Positions 38,042 through 48,160 of a stretch of DNA of 64,000 nucleotides are shown here, piece after piece; position 1 is the first letter of the stretch, and every line of letters begins with the position of its first letter. The stretch covers positions 4,591,501 through 4,655,500 of the forward strand of contig NZ_CP055263.1 of assembly GCF_014217835.1 (NCBI RefSeq), read 5' to 3'. Source of the stretch: Metabacillus sp. KUDC1714 (lineage in GTDB: Bacteria > Bacillota > Bacilli > Bacillales > Bacillaceae). Under the pieces are notes generated by a model that saw nothing but the letters and a program-made list of their open reading frames with translations, was not told the origin of the DNA and searched no databases. The position numbers and the translations under genes were made by a program.

Positions 38042-40333
38042 CTATTTATCTATTTTACTTATATCTCCTATAAGCGAAATGTTAGAAAAAGTGGCTGTAT
38101 TATAATTTGCAATTTGACTCGTATTTTTAGCACCATCTACCGCAAATCCTATATACACATCTTCACCCATTTTGATTTCTTTTCGACCAACTTCTGTCCA
38201 ATTTTCTCCATCTTCTGAAGCATACCCTATTAATAGATCACCATTTCTTATAATTTTTAACCAGTAAGGCAGTGTTGTCCCATTAAGGGATGGTAAGCCA
38301 ATTTCCTCAGGTCGATCGTTTTCACCTGGTGCAAGAATTGGCTCGCCGTTATTAGTTCGCGTAGAAAAATGGACTGAATAAGGTGTATCCTGTTTATCAG
38401 CTTTCACTACCGACGTACTGATGATCGCTGTAGCTGCATCTTTTTCAAGACTATCACGTATCATTAGGCCCGAAATAGCATTGTTGTCAACCTTTGTTAG
38501 TGAATCTATTCTTGCTACCAGTTCTGCGTCTCCTGTTACTTCCTTAAAGGCAAAATGAAAGGCGTCAACTCTTTGATCAATGCGACCTGAGCCTTTGACT
38601 GTAAGTCCTTCATTCGTCTTAGTTGTAATACCTTTTATTTGTACTTTTCCAATATCTTTTGCGGTCCAATCTCTTGATTGATTTACTGTATTAACATGAA
38701 TTGGCATAGAGGTTGTCTGTGTAGCATTTCCGTTTTTGTCAATTGCTTTTGCTGTTATATACCATGTACCATCAGGGGCATTTTTCCAGTAAAAATCAAA
38801 TGTACCATTTGAAGATTCTCCAATCTTTTCATCATTACGATAATATTCGACTTTGGAAATAGTTCGTTTATCTTTTAGCTTAACTTTCATTCTCACGGTA
38901 GAACCTGCTTTATAAATACCGTTCATTTTAGGTGATAGAAGGTCTATCTCTGGATTATCAGCTTGCTTATCTATTAAAACAAGTGAGTTTAAATATAATT
39001 CTAAATTCGAATAACCTGATGCTGTAATGTCCTTCCCATCAGCAATATTGTTAGGATTTAATCCTTTGGCTTCTTCCCATAAATTCGGTATCCCATCATG
39101 GTCTGTATCAATTGGTGCTTTGGCCGATTTCAATTCAGGATAACCGCCTACTTCCCATTCATTATTAATTAATCTACCGGTGCCGTTTTTAACATCATTA
39201 ACAATACGCGCATCCACGGCATCTCTACGCGGATATGTTGCACCTGATTTTTTAAGTACCTCTTCATAGGCTTTCTCAGCAGGCTTTATGTTTAATGTAT
39301 CGTGCCCAAGCACTTCATAAGGAGAGTCGGAAAAAACGGTACCATCTTTGATTTCTTCCATTCCTAACGTATTATCTTCTGTTACAGCCTTATTTCCATA
39401 CATATAGTTACCTTTCACATAAAACCAGCTAGATCTGCCGTTTTGACCAGGGCTAACCACACGCTTAATTACTTTTTCGTGAGTAGCTGGTCCTGGCTTA
39501 TAATAATTATTGATCATATTATTCTCCTGATCATTCCCACCATAGGTAGAGTTAAATCCCCAATTATAAATGACATTGTTGACCATATCTGTACTAGAAA
39601 TCGGATGTAGTTTATTTCCTGAATTCCCTAGTGCAGGAAGGCGACTTGTATGGCTAGCAATTAAGTTATTGGCAAAAGTGGCATTCTCACCGCCCCATAT
39701 TCCACCATAACCATGTCTTCCTTTCACATGACCTGAGATATACAAACTCTCACTAATTATGCTCCATTGTAGTGTTGTATTTTCATTTCGATAAAAAGAC
39801 AGTGTTTCATCAACAGACCAGCTAGTTGAAATATGATCCACCATCGCATTCTTGACATCACGTCCACCAAACGCATCAGGCTCTGACTCAATATTTGTGC
39901 TACCAGGTCTAAATCTCATATAGCGGACTATTATATTTTCAGAACCAGAGATATCGGTTCCAAAACCTGCAACAGCAATTCCATCACCTGGAGCTGTTTG
40001 ACCAGCGATTGTTAAGTTTTTTTGTTTAATCTTCAAGCTTTGCTTAAGATGAATTGTACCAGATACTCGAAAGACGATAGTTCGATTTCCTTGACTAACT
40101 GCATCTCTTAATGTTCCTTTAATAGGAAGATCACCCTCACCATAATCATCTAAGGTCGTCACTTCATAAACGTCGTAGCCACGTCCACCACTTGTATACA
40201 TTCCCCCGCCTTCAGCTCCTGGGAATGCTAGAACCTTGTTAGCTTCCGCTTGGCCTTCTTGAGGAATAAATGAAATTTCTAATAACCCAAATAATAATAC
40301 TACCGTTGTTACCATTAGAGTAAACCTTTTCAC
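38042..40333 (-). CDS. Secreted pectate lyase, PL1 family, multidomain
   Basis: 763 aa. Signal peptide 1-29; PL1-type parallel beta-helix about 35-400, starting FPGAEGGGMYTSGGRG and including MVDHISTSWSVDETLS, which resembles the conserved PL1 catalytic region; a Ca-binding TSP3-like motif DTDHDGIPNLWEE (409-421); an Ig-like domain (about 461-547); and a C-terminal beta-sandwich (about 553-755, LamG/DUF1349-like) that may bind polysaccharide. It cleaves de-esterified pectin by beta-elimination outside the cell. It lies downstream of the methylesterase-lyase gene, which would prepare its substrate. Confidence 0.9.
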   Translation of the reverse strand: MKRFTLMVTTVVLLFGLLEISFIPQEGQAEANKVLAFPGAEGGGMYTSGGRGYDVYEVTTLDDYGEGDLPIKGTLRDAVSQGNRTIVFRVSGTIHLKQSLKIKQKNLTIAGQTAPGDGIAVAGFGTDISGSENIIVRYMRFRPGSTNIESEPDAFGGRDVKNAMVDHISTSWSVDETLSFYRNENTTLQWSIISESLYISGHVKGRHGYGGIWGGENATFANNLIASHTSRLPALGNSGNKLHPISSTDMVNNVIYNWGFNSTYGGNDQENNMINNYYKPGPATHEKVIKRVVSPGQNGRSSWFYVKGNYMYGNKAVTEDNTLGMEEIKDGTVFSDSPYEVLGHDTLNIKPAEKAYEEVLKKSGATYPRRDAVDARIVNDVKNGTGRLINNEWEVGGYPELKSAKAPIDTDHDGIPNLWEEAKGLNPNNIADGKDITASGYSNLELYLNSLVLIDKQADNPEIDLLSPKMNGIYKAGSTVRMKVKLKDKRTISKVEYYRNDEKIGESSNGTFDFYWKNAPDGTWYITAKAIDKNGNATQTTSMPIHVNTVNQSRDWTAKDIGKVQIKGITTKTNEGLTVKGSGRIDQRVDAFHFAFKEVTGDAELVARIDSLTKVDNNAISGLMIRDSLEKDAATAIISTSVVKADKQDTPYSVHFSTRTNNGEPILAPGENDRPEEIGLPSLNGTTLPYWLKIIRNGDLLIGYASEDGENWTEVGRKEIKMGEDVYIGFAVDGAKNTSQIANYNTATFSNISLIGDISKIDK

Positions 40334-40443
40334 TATTTATCCTCCTTAAGCAGACTGCCAGGTGGCAGCTCTGCTTTTTTTACAACAATCTATTTGTAAA
40401 ATTGCATATGAAGGTCATAATGCCAACCTGAGAAAAAACTTTG

Positions 40444-43400
40444 TCATTCCTGTGCTGAAAAGCCATCTTCTACTTTAAATAAACTTCCTATTTTCAAAGA
40501 TTCACCCGTCGCATTTTGCGAACGATCATCAACGACTTTCACATATACACGGTTTTCGTAATAACCTGTTGTATTTGTAACATCTAGTAATTTTTGTGGC
40601 CATTCTCCTGCCCAGCGGTAACCGTCTCTTCTTTCTTGTTCAATTTCTAGTATATTGTGTTTGATTAAACCATCTCTACCTGAAAAGATTGGACGATTGG
40701 TGCCGATCTCATAAAATCGATACCAAGTGTTGCTTGCTGAATCAGGATAAAAGTATTGTCCTGCAGGATCCCCTGAAACATACTTCATCTCTTCAATTTT
40801 CGCTTCTTCAAACCAGTTTATTGCACCATCGATTGCAGACTGAATTTCTATTGAAGGGTTTGGAAGTGACATCAAATACTGGACTACCCCAACTGATTCG
40901 GAACCTGAAAGAGATGGATGTTCATAGGAACGTGCTTCTTTTGGTTCGTACGTAACTGGATCATGTTGTGCACACCATGCTGTTAATTCACCATTCACCT
41001 TGATTTGGGATTTTAAAATATAATCCACTCCATGGTTTAATGAAAGCTTGGTCTGTTCTGAAAGCTCCTTATTAACAATGTCTGAATTAAATGGAAACTT
41101 CTTTTGCGAGACCATTGTTAGTACATTCATAACACGAACCATCGCATTATCGTTATACGTAACATAGTCCGAGTAGTTGCCTCTTGCAGGATATACTTGC
41201 GGCCATCCACCGCTATCATATTGAGCCTCAAGTAAATAATGGATACCTTTTAAAACAGAGTCTTTATATCGAATATCACCTGTTTCCTTATACATTAAAG
41301 CTAAGAAGAGTATCTCATTTGTTGTTGCATTATTATCAATGACACCCAATTCACCATGTTCAGGAGTATACATTTCGGATTTAGGTTCTTGACCATCCCA
41401 AGGTCGATTGTATTTATCCTCCATGTTTTTATACCATCCGCCATGATCCATTTGCCAGGATAATAGAGCATCAGCCTGTTTACGATCATTTTCTTTATTT
41501 CCGGTATAATAGGCAGCATTGAGGTACGGTATATCGTATGGATCTTCATTGAGTTGCTTCGTGATTGTACCATCCGTGTTAAATACTTCCTTGGTTTTAA
41601 TAACAGCTACTGTTTGCTTGTCTTTATTAACTCTAGTGGAAATACTTTCCACTGTCATATTTGGTTTAAGATTGGGATCAAGATCAGCCCAATCGTTGGT
41701 TGCAGTCTGCAGTTCGATATCACTAGAATTGAAGTTTTTCAGTTTACTATTAAATGTTACTTCAACGGTATTCGGGCTTGTTGCTTCACTTTTAATGATG
41801 TTTATTGGTCCGTCTGGTACAGCATTCCCTTTCGGAACAATTTTGAAAACGACAGGTTCGGACTCATTTCCCGCAAGATCAACAGCAGTCAGCGTTATGG
41901 TATTTAATCCAGGTTCAAGATCTACATTTGAGTTAAAAGTATAATCCGCAGAGGCTTGTATTGCCTTCTTATTAACAAGTATAGTGCCAGCTTCACTTAA
42001 CTTACCTGTTAGTGGAAACGGATTGTAAATCGTATTATAGTGATTTCCATTTTTCTCAAGCTTATGTTCATCTACTGTAATAACAGGTTTGACATGATCA
42101 TAAACAACTTTTACGACAGATGGGATACTGCGATTTCCATCTGTATCACGCGCTTGAACGGTGATTATGTTCAATCCCTCATTTAATTGAACAGTTGTGT
42201 TAAATTTGAAGTCTTCTTGTAGTGAAATTTCCTTCTCATTAACTGAAACGATTGCTTCTTTGTTTACTATTCCTGTAATTGTAAATTCAGCTTTATTGAC
42301 AAAAGCATCTTTCTGATCGATCGTAATAGTCGGTGGTGCTATATCTGATAATGGAATAATACCTATTCGAGTAGGGTCCCATCCATCCGTTCCTTTCAAT
42401 ATATTTTGAACAGTATATTGATTAGCTTCCTCTGGTGTTAATTGCTTTGTCCAAGGATCACGTTCTTTTGGGTTAGCCCCCACGCCTTTGCTATTATATT
42501 CTGAATACCTCGCTGTTTTTTCATTTCCTTCATTTCCCCAATTATCCCAACCATCAGATGCAATTGATGCATCGATCTCTGAATTGATAAAAGTAACAGA
42601 TGAATATGGGCGCCAAGGTCTTCCGAAACGAACTCCTTCTACACCTCCGTCAGCAGTAATAGTAGAATTCAAAAAGACATATCCAAATTTACTGTCCTGA
42701 GGGGTGCTAGCCGCTGTTAGCATTCCACCATCACGTTTACTATGGATTTGGCAATCCTCAAATACTGCTGTTGCTGGACCGAAGATGAAATCGACATCAC
42801 CTTCAATATAGCAGCCTTGATAATATTGTCTTGAGAGATGTGTATACAATGTATCTTGAAAACCTAAAAATTTTACGTTTTCAAAGTAGGCGCGATCACC
42901 CTGAACATACGCTGCAACCGCCTGACCTGTACCTTGTCCAGAATCATTCTGGATGGTTAAATTTTTAGCAATAAAATCATTTGAATAAATAAAAATACTT
43001 GAACTTTTCGAGGTGCCTAATGGATTGCCATCAGGACCTAGTGTGTTTGCATTATCACTATAAACAAGAACAGTACCTTCTTTACTTTCACCTACTAAAC
43101 TAAGGTTTGTTTTACTCTTTGGTATCGTTATTTTTTCACGATATTCACCATCCTTTAGGTAAATCACATGCCGTTTAGAACTGTTATCAGGTGCAGCATC
43201 AATGGCTTCTTGAACGGTTTTAAAATCTCCACCCTCTTTTGCTACAATTGTTACCTTCGCAGGAGTAACGGCTATAGGAGAGGATTCGAAGCTTTCTCCC
43301 TTCTCATTTACAGCTGATATGACATAGTCATAGGTTTCACCATTTGTAACGTTGACATCTTGAAAACTAGTAAGATGAACATTAGTTGCAACTACTTCAT

Positions 43401-45693
43401 ATTCCCTGCTATCAAACGAACCACGTTTAATGTTATATGTGTCAGCCCCACTTATAGTAGACCATGTTAATATAACCTGGTTATCACCTGCAGTTGCTTC
43501 AATTCCACTTGGAATGGCTGGTACTCCATTCCCTGGCATACCAACTGCGCTTATAGGATTGGAATTTGTACTAGTAGTTGTTTCGTTTTTTGCAGCTACA
43601 ACATAGTAATACCTCTCCCCATTTGATATTTCAGTATCAGTATAGTTCGTTTCCGTTACCCCACTTTTAATCATTTCATAGGACATTCCCTTTTCCTTAC
43701 TGCGTAAGATTTGGTAGGATGTTGCCCCTTTAACTGATGCCCAATTGATTGTTACCTCTCCATGGCCATCACTTGCTGACAATCCGGTTGGAGCTTGAAG
43801 TGGAGTCACAGGTGACGCACTTACTTCTTTAGAATTCGTGCTCTCTCCTCCAATATTTTCTGCCGTTACAACATAATAATAATTCGTCCCATTTTCTAAA
43901 CCAGTATCACGAAAGTTAGTTCCCTCAATATTGTCAGCAATTGTCTGATATGGTCCTTCTTTTTCTGTACTTCGTTTAATAGTATACGTTTCTTTTGGAC
44001 CGGCATTATTTTCATCGATGCCAAGTGCCCATTTGACTGACTCATCAATCAACTTCCAACCGTTTTCTGTCACGAAACCTTCCTGGCCCGCAAATAAAAA
44101 TGTAGCTACTTGACGTGCTGGTACAGGATCACCCTTCATATTTTTAGAACCCTTTTCATACGCAAAAATCGTTGCTTTGCTGTCATCATCTTCTGCAGTT
44201 GCAATCACGATCGCTTCATCAGAAGGTGCACCAAAATTGACTTTACCAGGTTGAGTGTAAACATCGATCATGCCACTTAGACCAGCAGCAAGTGGATGGT
44301 TACTCAATTTAATATTAAATGAGGTTTGGTTATCAAAGCTTCCAAATGCTCCAGAAGTAGATGCACTCAAACTGACATCATCTAAGACATAAGGTTCTGC
44401 ATATATAACTGGTACAGGGGAATTCATGAATTTTTTCCCAATATAGCTTGAGCCTGAGGATTCTCCAATAAATACTAAATCATAAATAGGTGCATCTTCA
44501 GTTTTTACTTCGTTATCCTTTTTAAAAGAGACAGTGTATCCAAGTGATTCTAAATGATCAATCGTTTTTTCATCAGCAGTAGTCCCTGTACCCACAAATA
44601 AAATCGACTTTGTTTGACCAGATGTTTTCCAGCTCAAATCAATCTGACTATCTCTAGGGAGAACCGTTAGATCGATTGGAGGTAAAGGTGGATTTGGTAT
44701 TTCAGTTGGTGTAACACTAACCTGGTTTGAAAGTTTACTTTCTCCGACTGAATTTACAGCAGAGACAACATAATAATAGGTTTTATTATTTACTAGCTTA
44801 CTATCGACAAAGCGTGTCTCTGTTATGTTTGTAGCAATAACTTCATAGGGTCCGCCATTATTCGTACTTCTCTTGATATTATACGAAGAAGCACCTTTGG
44901 CAGGGATCCAATTTAGTTCAGCTACTTGATCACCGAATATTGCTGATAAGCCCTTTGGTGAATCAGTAGGTTCAACAAATACTTGTAGATTGTCCCAATA
45001 CAAATCCCCAACAGATGATCCAGCCGTTTGCGCTTCAATTGCATCTAAACGATCAACCGCTTGGTAAAAGGGAATGTTACCTGTATATTTGCCATTAATA
45101 TAGATGTCTGCTGAATCATTCACTACATCGACTAATAGTTTTAAGTGATACCATACATTTGATTCTAATGGAATATTATTCTCACCATCATAAGAGAGTT
45201 GTTTAAAAGCTCCATCACTCCCCTTATAACCAAGGTTTCCGCCTGAAACCTCAAGAATTATGCCTGATTTTCCATGTTCTTTATCTTCTAGTCGTAAGGG
45301 ATATGAATTCCCTACTGCTTTTGGTTCCATCATAGTTAATTCAATTACAAAACTCCCAGCTTGTTGATCAAATGTTTTTGTAACAATTGTTCTAGCTCGT
45401 TTAGACGAACCACTATCATTATCAAATACTCGTAACCCTCTAGCAGAAGTGTTGCCTATAGAATCAACGGGTACATCGTCAACAAATACAGCGCTTGTTT
45501 CTTCAGTAACTCCCTCTTGTGAGGCACTATGAATATACCCAGCTGGTAAACTTCCAACTGTTTCATTCTCGAAATCATCACTAATAATAGAATTTACAGC
45601 TGGTTGATCAACTGTTGCTGCGAGGCTGACTCCACTCTGAAAAATTGGAAATAGTAGTATTAAGCATAAAAATACACACATAAATTTTTTCAT
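40444..45693 (-). CDS. Pectin methylesterase (CE8) - pectate lyase (PL10) fusion
   Basis: 1749 aa, secreted. Order: signal peptide 1-26; LamG-like beta-sandwich about 35-240; Fn3 244-329; a second Fn3 whose strands (338-357 and 568-629) are split by an inserted alpha/beta domain (about 362-560, starting SILFVGTGTTADEKTIDHLE); Fn3 632-718 and 725-811; CE8 pectinesterase 813-1105 with Gln924, QDTLY (Asp947), GDVDFIFG (Asp968) and GRPW (Arg1025); two Ig-like domains (about 1117-1290); PL10 lyase about 1366-1690 with DNNATTNE and ARSYEHPSLSG. One chain can therefore remove methyl esters and then cut the polygalacturonate. There is no sortase motif. Confidence 0.9.
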   Translation of the reverse strand: MKKFMCVFLCLILLFPIFQSGVSLAATVDQPAVNSIISDDFENETVGSLPAGYIHSASQEGVTEETSAVFVDDVPVDSIGNTSARGLRVFDNDSGSSKRARTIVTKTFDQQAGSFVIELTMMEPKAVGNSYPLRLEDKEHGKSGIILEVSGGNLGYKGSDGAFKQLSYDGENNIPLESNVWYHLKLLVDVVNDSADIYINGKYTGNIPFYQAVDRLDAIEAQTAGSSVGDLYWDNLQVFVEPTDSPKGLSAIFGDQVAELNWIPAKGASSYNIKRSTNNGGPYEVIATNITETRFVDSKLVNNKTYYYVVSAVNSVGESKLSNQVSVTPTEIPNPPLPPIDLTVLPRDSQIDLSWKTSGQTKSILFVGTGTTADEKTIDHLESLGYTVSFKKDNEVKTEDAPIYDLVFIGESSGSSYIGKKFMNSPVPVIYAEPYVLDDVSLSASTSGAFGSFDNQTSFNIKLSNHPLAAGLSGMIDVYTQPGKVNFGAPSDEAIVIATAEDDDSKATIFAYEKGSKNMKGDPVPARQVATFLFAGQEGFVTENGWKLIDESVKWALGIDENNAGPKETYTIKRSTEKEGPYQTIADNIEGTNFRDTGLENGTNYYYVVTAENIGGESTNSKEVSASPVTPLQAPTGLSASDGHGEVTINWASVKGATSYQILRSKEKGMSYEMIKSGVTETNYTDTEISNGERYYYVVAAKNETTTSTNSNPISAVGMPGNGVPAIPSGIEATAGDNQVILTWSTISGADTYNIKRGSFDSREYEVVATNVHLTSFQDVNVTNGETYDYVISAVNEKGESFESSPIAVTPAKVTIVAKEGGDFKTVQEAIDAAPDNSSKRHVIYLKDGEYREKITIPKSKTNLSLVGESKEGTVLVYSDNANTLGPDGNPLGTSKSSSIFIYSNDFIAKNLTIQNDSGQGTGQAVAAYVQGDRAYFENVKFLGFQDTLYTHLSRQYYQGCYIEGDVDFIFGPATAVFEDCQIHSKRDGGMLTAASTPQDSKFGYVFLNSTITADGGVEGVRFGRPWRPYSSVTFINSEIDASIASDGWDNWGNEGNEKTARYSEYNSKGVGANPKERDPWTKQLTPEEANQYTVQNILKGTDGWDPTRIGIIPLSDIAPPTITIDQKDAFVNKAEFTITGIVNKEAIVSVNEKEISLQEDFKFNTTVQLNEGLNIITVQARDTDGNRSIPSVVKVVYDHVKPVITVDEHKLEKNGNHYNTIYNPFPLTGKLSEAGTILVNKKAIQASADYTFNSNVDLEPGLNTITLTAVDLAGNESEPVVFKIVPKGNAVPDGPINIIKSEATSPNTVEVTFNSKLKNFNSSDIELQTATNDWADLDPNLKPNMTVESISTRVNKDKQTVAVIKTKEVFNTDGTITKQLNEDPYDIPYLNAAYYTGNKENDRKQADALLSWQMDHGGWYKNMEDKYNRPWDGQEPKSEMYTPEHGELGVIDNNATTNEILFLALMYKETGDIRYKDSVLKGIHYLLEAQYDSGGWPQVYPARGNYSDYVTYNDNAMVRVMNVLTMVSQKKFPFNSDIVNKELSEQTKLSLNHGVDYILKSQIKVNGELTAWCAQHDPVTYEPKEARSYEHPSLSGSESVGVVQYLMSLPNPSIEIQSAIDGAINWFEEAKIEEMKYVSGDPAGQYFYPDSASNTWYRFYEIGTNRPIFSGRDGLIKHNILEIEQERRDGYRWAGEWPQKLLDVTNTTGYYENRVYVKVVDDRSQNATGESLKIGSLFKVEDGFSAQE

Positions 45694-46086
45694 TCATTTC
45701 CTCCCTTATTCATACCGTTCGACTTTTTACTTCTGATTTAATTCGTTAGCACGTCATCTATTCGTATTTATAAGTGACGAGTTTGGAATTTACCCCCTTC
45801 CTTCATCATAAAGCCTTCTGTTATATTTCCTGGCTTCTTCCTACAATACCAAGTTAAGTTATTCTCTAGCATTACGTATACAATCATGCTGTAAGAAACA
45901 TACTATTTATCTCGTCAGAAAACGCTTACAAACTCTTGTCTGATATAAAGATTACTTTTTCATATAAATGATTATTGCTCATTTAATTATGTCTCGATTG
46001 TTCCTTACACTCGGATCCTTTCTAAAATGTTTGGAATTCACGAATAAGGAGCTGGGCAGATGGGCAAAGGTTGGGCACAAAACTTT
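45576..46086. repeat. Duplicated promoter/signal-peptide segment, copy 1
   Basis: About 510 bp covering the first ~39 codons and upstream region of the CE8-PL10 gene. It is repeated in the same orientation at 48037-48555 with high identity by eye. This copy is presumably the parent because it leads into the intact gene. Confidence 0.9.
45917..45930 (-). promoter_or_regulatory. cre-like box, CE8-PL10 promoter
   Basis: The minus strand reads TGTAAGCGTTTTCT, matching the CcpA consensus TGWAANCGNTNWCA except the last base. Carbon catabolite repression is inferred. Confidence 0.6.
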
Positions 46087-46210
46087 TTTATGTCATTTAG
46101 AATACCTCCTGGTTACTGACTTAGCTATCACAGTAGAGTAGTAGGTTCGACAAAGGTGAGATTTCTTAGTTTTACCTTTTTGCAACATTATGTTTATATT
46201 GGGTAAAACA

Positions 46211-46243
46211 TAAGAAGCTTCCTGTTAAAAAGGAAGCTTCTTA
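46211..46243 (-). terminator. Terminator of the SGNH esterase gene
   Basis: TAAGAAGCTTCC pairs perfectly with GGAAGCTTCTTA (9-nt loop), about 85 nt after the stop. Confidence 0.75.
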
Positions 46244-46326
46244 TTTGTTGTTTGAAAAATTGTCTTTTTTGTCTTACTAAAGATTTTCCTCGCAATTATT
46301 CACTGCTAGGGTTTTTAGGCGTTCTG

Positions 46327-47988
46327 TTATCTGTTAAGGAGGATATAAATTTTGTACAGCAGTACTGCTGTATCTTTCTTCGTCATAACAGCCTTTGGAT
46401 TTAGAAGGTTGTTCTCAGTAGGGATAAGTAAGTTTAGCTCAGCTGCAGAAGCCACTTTATTAGCAAGATTAGATGAGACTTCGTCTTTGTCTGCATAAGA
46501 ATCCAGACTTCCCTCAGGTGGCGTAATGTTTTTCTTTAATGCATAAGAGTCAAGGGCTAGGCTGACAGCCATTTCACGTGTTAAAAGCTCAGGTTTTTTA
46601 ACAATGCTTTCGATTCCAAGTTCTGCTGCTTGGATGCCAGTTAATTTTTCAATCATGTCAAGATAATCAACAAAGCGAACATCTTGTTCCGGTTTGAAGT
46701 TTTTACCCCCTACAGGCATAACTCCTAAAAGAACCATTTTCTCAATTTGTTCCCTTTCCCAAAGCGTTTCTGTATCTTTAAATACTTCCTTCATGACTTT
46801 ATGGTAAGGAAGTGTATAATGTGATAAGTCTGGAATCTTATCATTTATTTCTTCTATAATCATCCTTGCCATCTGTTTAGCACCAGCTTCTTTAAAATGG
46901 GTGTTATCATTCAATCCTGAAGGATAATTCGGGTATTCTCCTGGTTTAAGTTGCATAAAGATTGAAGCTGTACCATCATAGCCAAGATAATTGTAATACT
47001 CCAGGCTTTTTGCGTTCAGGTCAAGCAACTGTAGGTTATTTTCAGCTGCAACTTCCTTCATAGCCTGTGTATATGTAGGAAAGCTATCAACAAAGATTCC
47101 CATTTCCTTATTAAAGGTCCGTCTATTCATCGAAGTTAGGCCAACTGGGGTTGCTCCTCGTTGGAGAGCACCTTTTATATAATAATTAGTAAGATATTCC
47201 TTATATTCATCAACGGTAACATATCGGTCGGGATAATTAACAGCTTCATCATTATGTGCAAATTGAATGAATACGTAATCTCCAGGCTTAATATCGACAA
47301 GCAAATCGTTCAAACGCCCCTCATTATATGCGACCTTTGTACTTCGCCCTCCCATTGCACGGTTTTCAACTTTGATTTCTGACTTAAAGAGACGATCAAT
47401 AACTTGTCCCCAACCTGTCATTGGAGCTCGTGCAATTTCATAATTTCGTACTGTTGAGTCACTAATCAAAAAAACAGATGGATTTTCCCCAGCTGTCCGT
47501 TTCGGCAGAGGGTTGATTGAAAGCTGTGAGACACTAGCTATTTCACCCGTAATCTTAAAGTTCATCGCTTCATCAATTAAAGCGTAACGGAATAGCAGGA
47601 CATTCTCACCCTCCTGTTTTACCCATGGTTTTTTAATTTCAACTCCATTGATAAAGACTTTCGTTTTCGCAGCATCAAGAGTGCTAGGTGCAACTAGAGA
47701 AATACTATAATCGTTTACTGGTAAATCTGTACGAAACAGAATCTCAGAACCGCTTATTGAACCATTATTGATTTGAATATCAGATGAGTTTTCTAATCCA
47801 TAACCAATTTTCTCAGAGTAAACTGAAGCTTGATCGATTGTAATATAGTCTTCTTTTTCGCTTCCCCCAAATAAAAATTTAAAGCCAACTTCTGATGTAT
47901 TCTCACCCGCAGAGATTGCGCTTACATTAAAAAGTGCAACACATAAGATAATCATTAATGTTAATAATAATTTGTATAGCCTTCCCAT
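46327..47988 (-). CDS. Rhamnogalacturonan acetylesterase-like SGNH hydrolase
   Basis: 553 aa, secreted (signal peptide about 1-27). A beta-sandwich region (about 30-160, carbohydrate-binding-like) precedes the SGNH domain (about 170-385): nucleophile in FLISDSTVRNY (Ser178), MGGRSTK (Gly213), FAHND (Asn246) and DNTHF (Asp361, His364), as in CE12. The C-terminal 150 residues hold two degenerate S-layer-homology-like repeats (EREQIEKMVLLGVMPVGG; ANKVASAAELNLLIPTENN), which could tether it to the wall. It would deacetylate pectin side regions. Its upstream DNA is a copy of the pectinase promoter. Confidence 0.85.
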   Translation of the reverse strand: MGRLYKLLLTLMIILCVALFNVSAISAGENTSEVGFKFLFGGSEKEDYITIDQASVYSEKIGYGLENSSDIQINNGSISGSEILFRTDLPVNDYSISLVAPSTLDAAKTKVFINGVEIKKPWVKQEGENVLLFRYALIDEAMNFKITGEIASVSQLSINPLPKRTAGENPSVFLISDSTVRNYEIARAPMTGWGQVIDRLFKSEIKVENRAMGGRSTKVAYNEGRLNDLLVDIKPGDYVFIQFAHNDEAVNYPDRYVTVDEYKEYLTNYYIKGALQRGATPVGLTSMNRRTFNKEMGIFVDSFPTYTQAMKEVAAENNLQLLDLNAKSLEYYNYLGYDGTASIFMQLKPGEYPNYPSGLNDNTHFKEAGAKQMARMIIEEINDKIPDLSHYTLPYHKVMKEVFKDTETLWEREQIEKMVLLGVMPVGGKNFKPEQDVRFVDYLDMIEKLTGIQAAELGIESIVKKPELLTREMAVSLALDSYALKKNITPPEGSLDSYADKDEVSSNLANKVASAAELNLLIPTENNLLNPKAVMTKKDTAVLLYKIYILLNR

Positions 47989-48028
47989 TTGTCATCTCCC
48001 CTATTAATATAGTTAAATATCTAACATA

Positions 48029-48160
48029 TCATCTTGTGTCATCATTATTAATAGAATTTATCGTTGGTTGATCAACTGTTGCTGTGAATCCGACTACACT
48101 CTGAAAAATTGGAAATAGTAGTATTAAGCATAAAATACACACAAAAATTTTTTCATTCAT
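48029..48160 (-). pseudogene. Truncated copy of CE8-PL10 signal peptide
   Basis: The duplicated segment carries the pectinase start: from ATG 48160 it reads MNEKIFVCILCLILLFPIFQ and continues 43 codons to a TGA at 48029. From the ATG homologous to the parent start (48156) a one-base loss ends the frame after MKKFLCVFYA. Either way no enzyme follows; the esterase gene begins 40 nt downstream. Confidence 0.8.

Larger units (their letters stand above)
45694..46326. other. Promoter region of the CE8-PL10 gene
   Basis: No gene. It holds a cre-like box (45917-45930), the duplicated upstream segment, and at its far end the terminator of the esterase gene (46211-46243). The untranslated leader appears long. 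Confidence 0.6.

Noticed and set aside
41519..41944. 141-codon ORF antisense to the giant pectinase gene
   Set aside because: It is a shadow of the coding strand, with hydrophobic and Ser-rich bias and no ribosome binding site.
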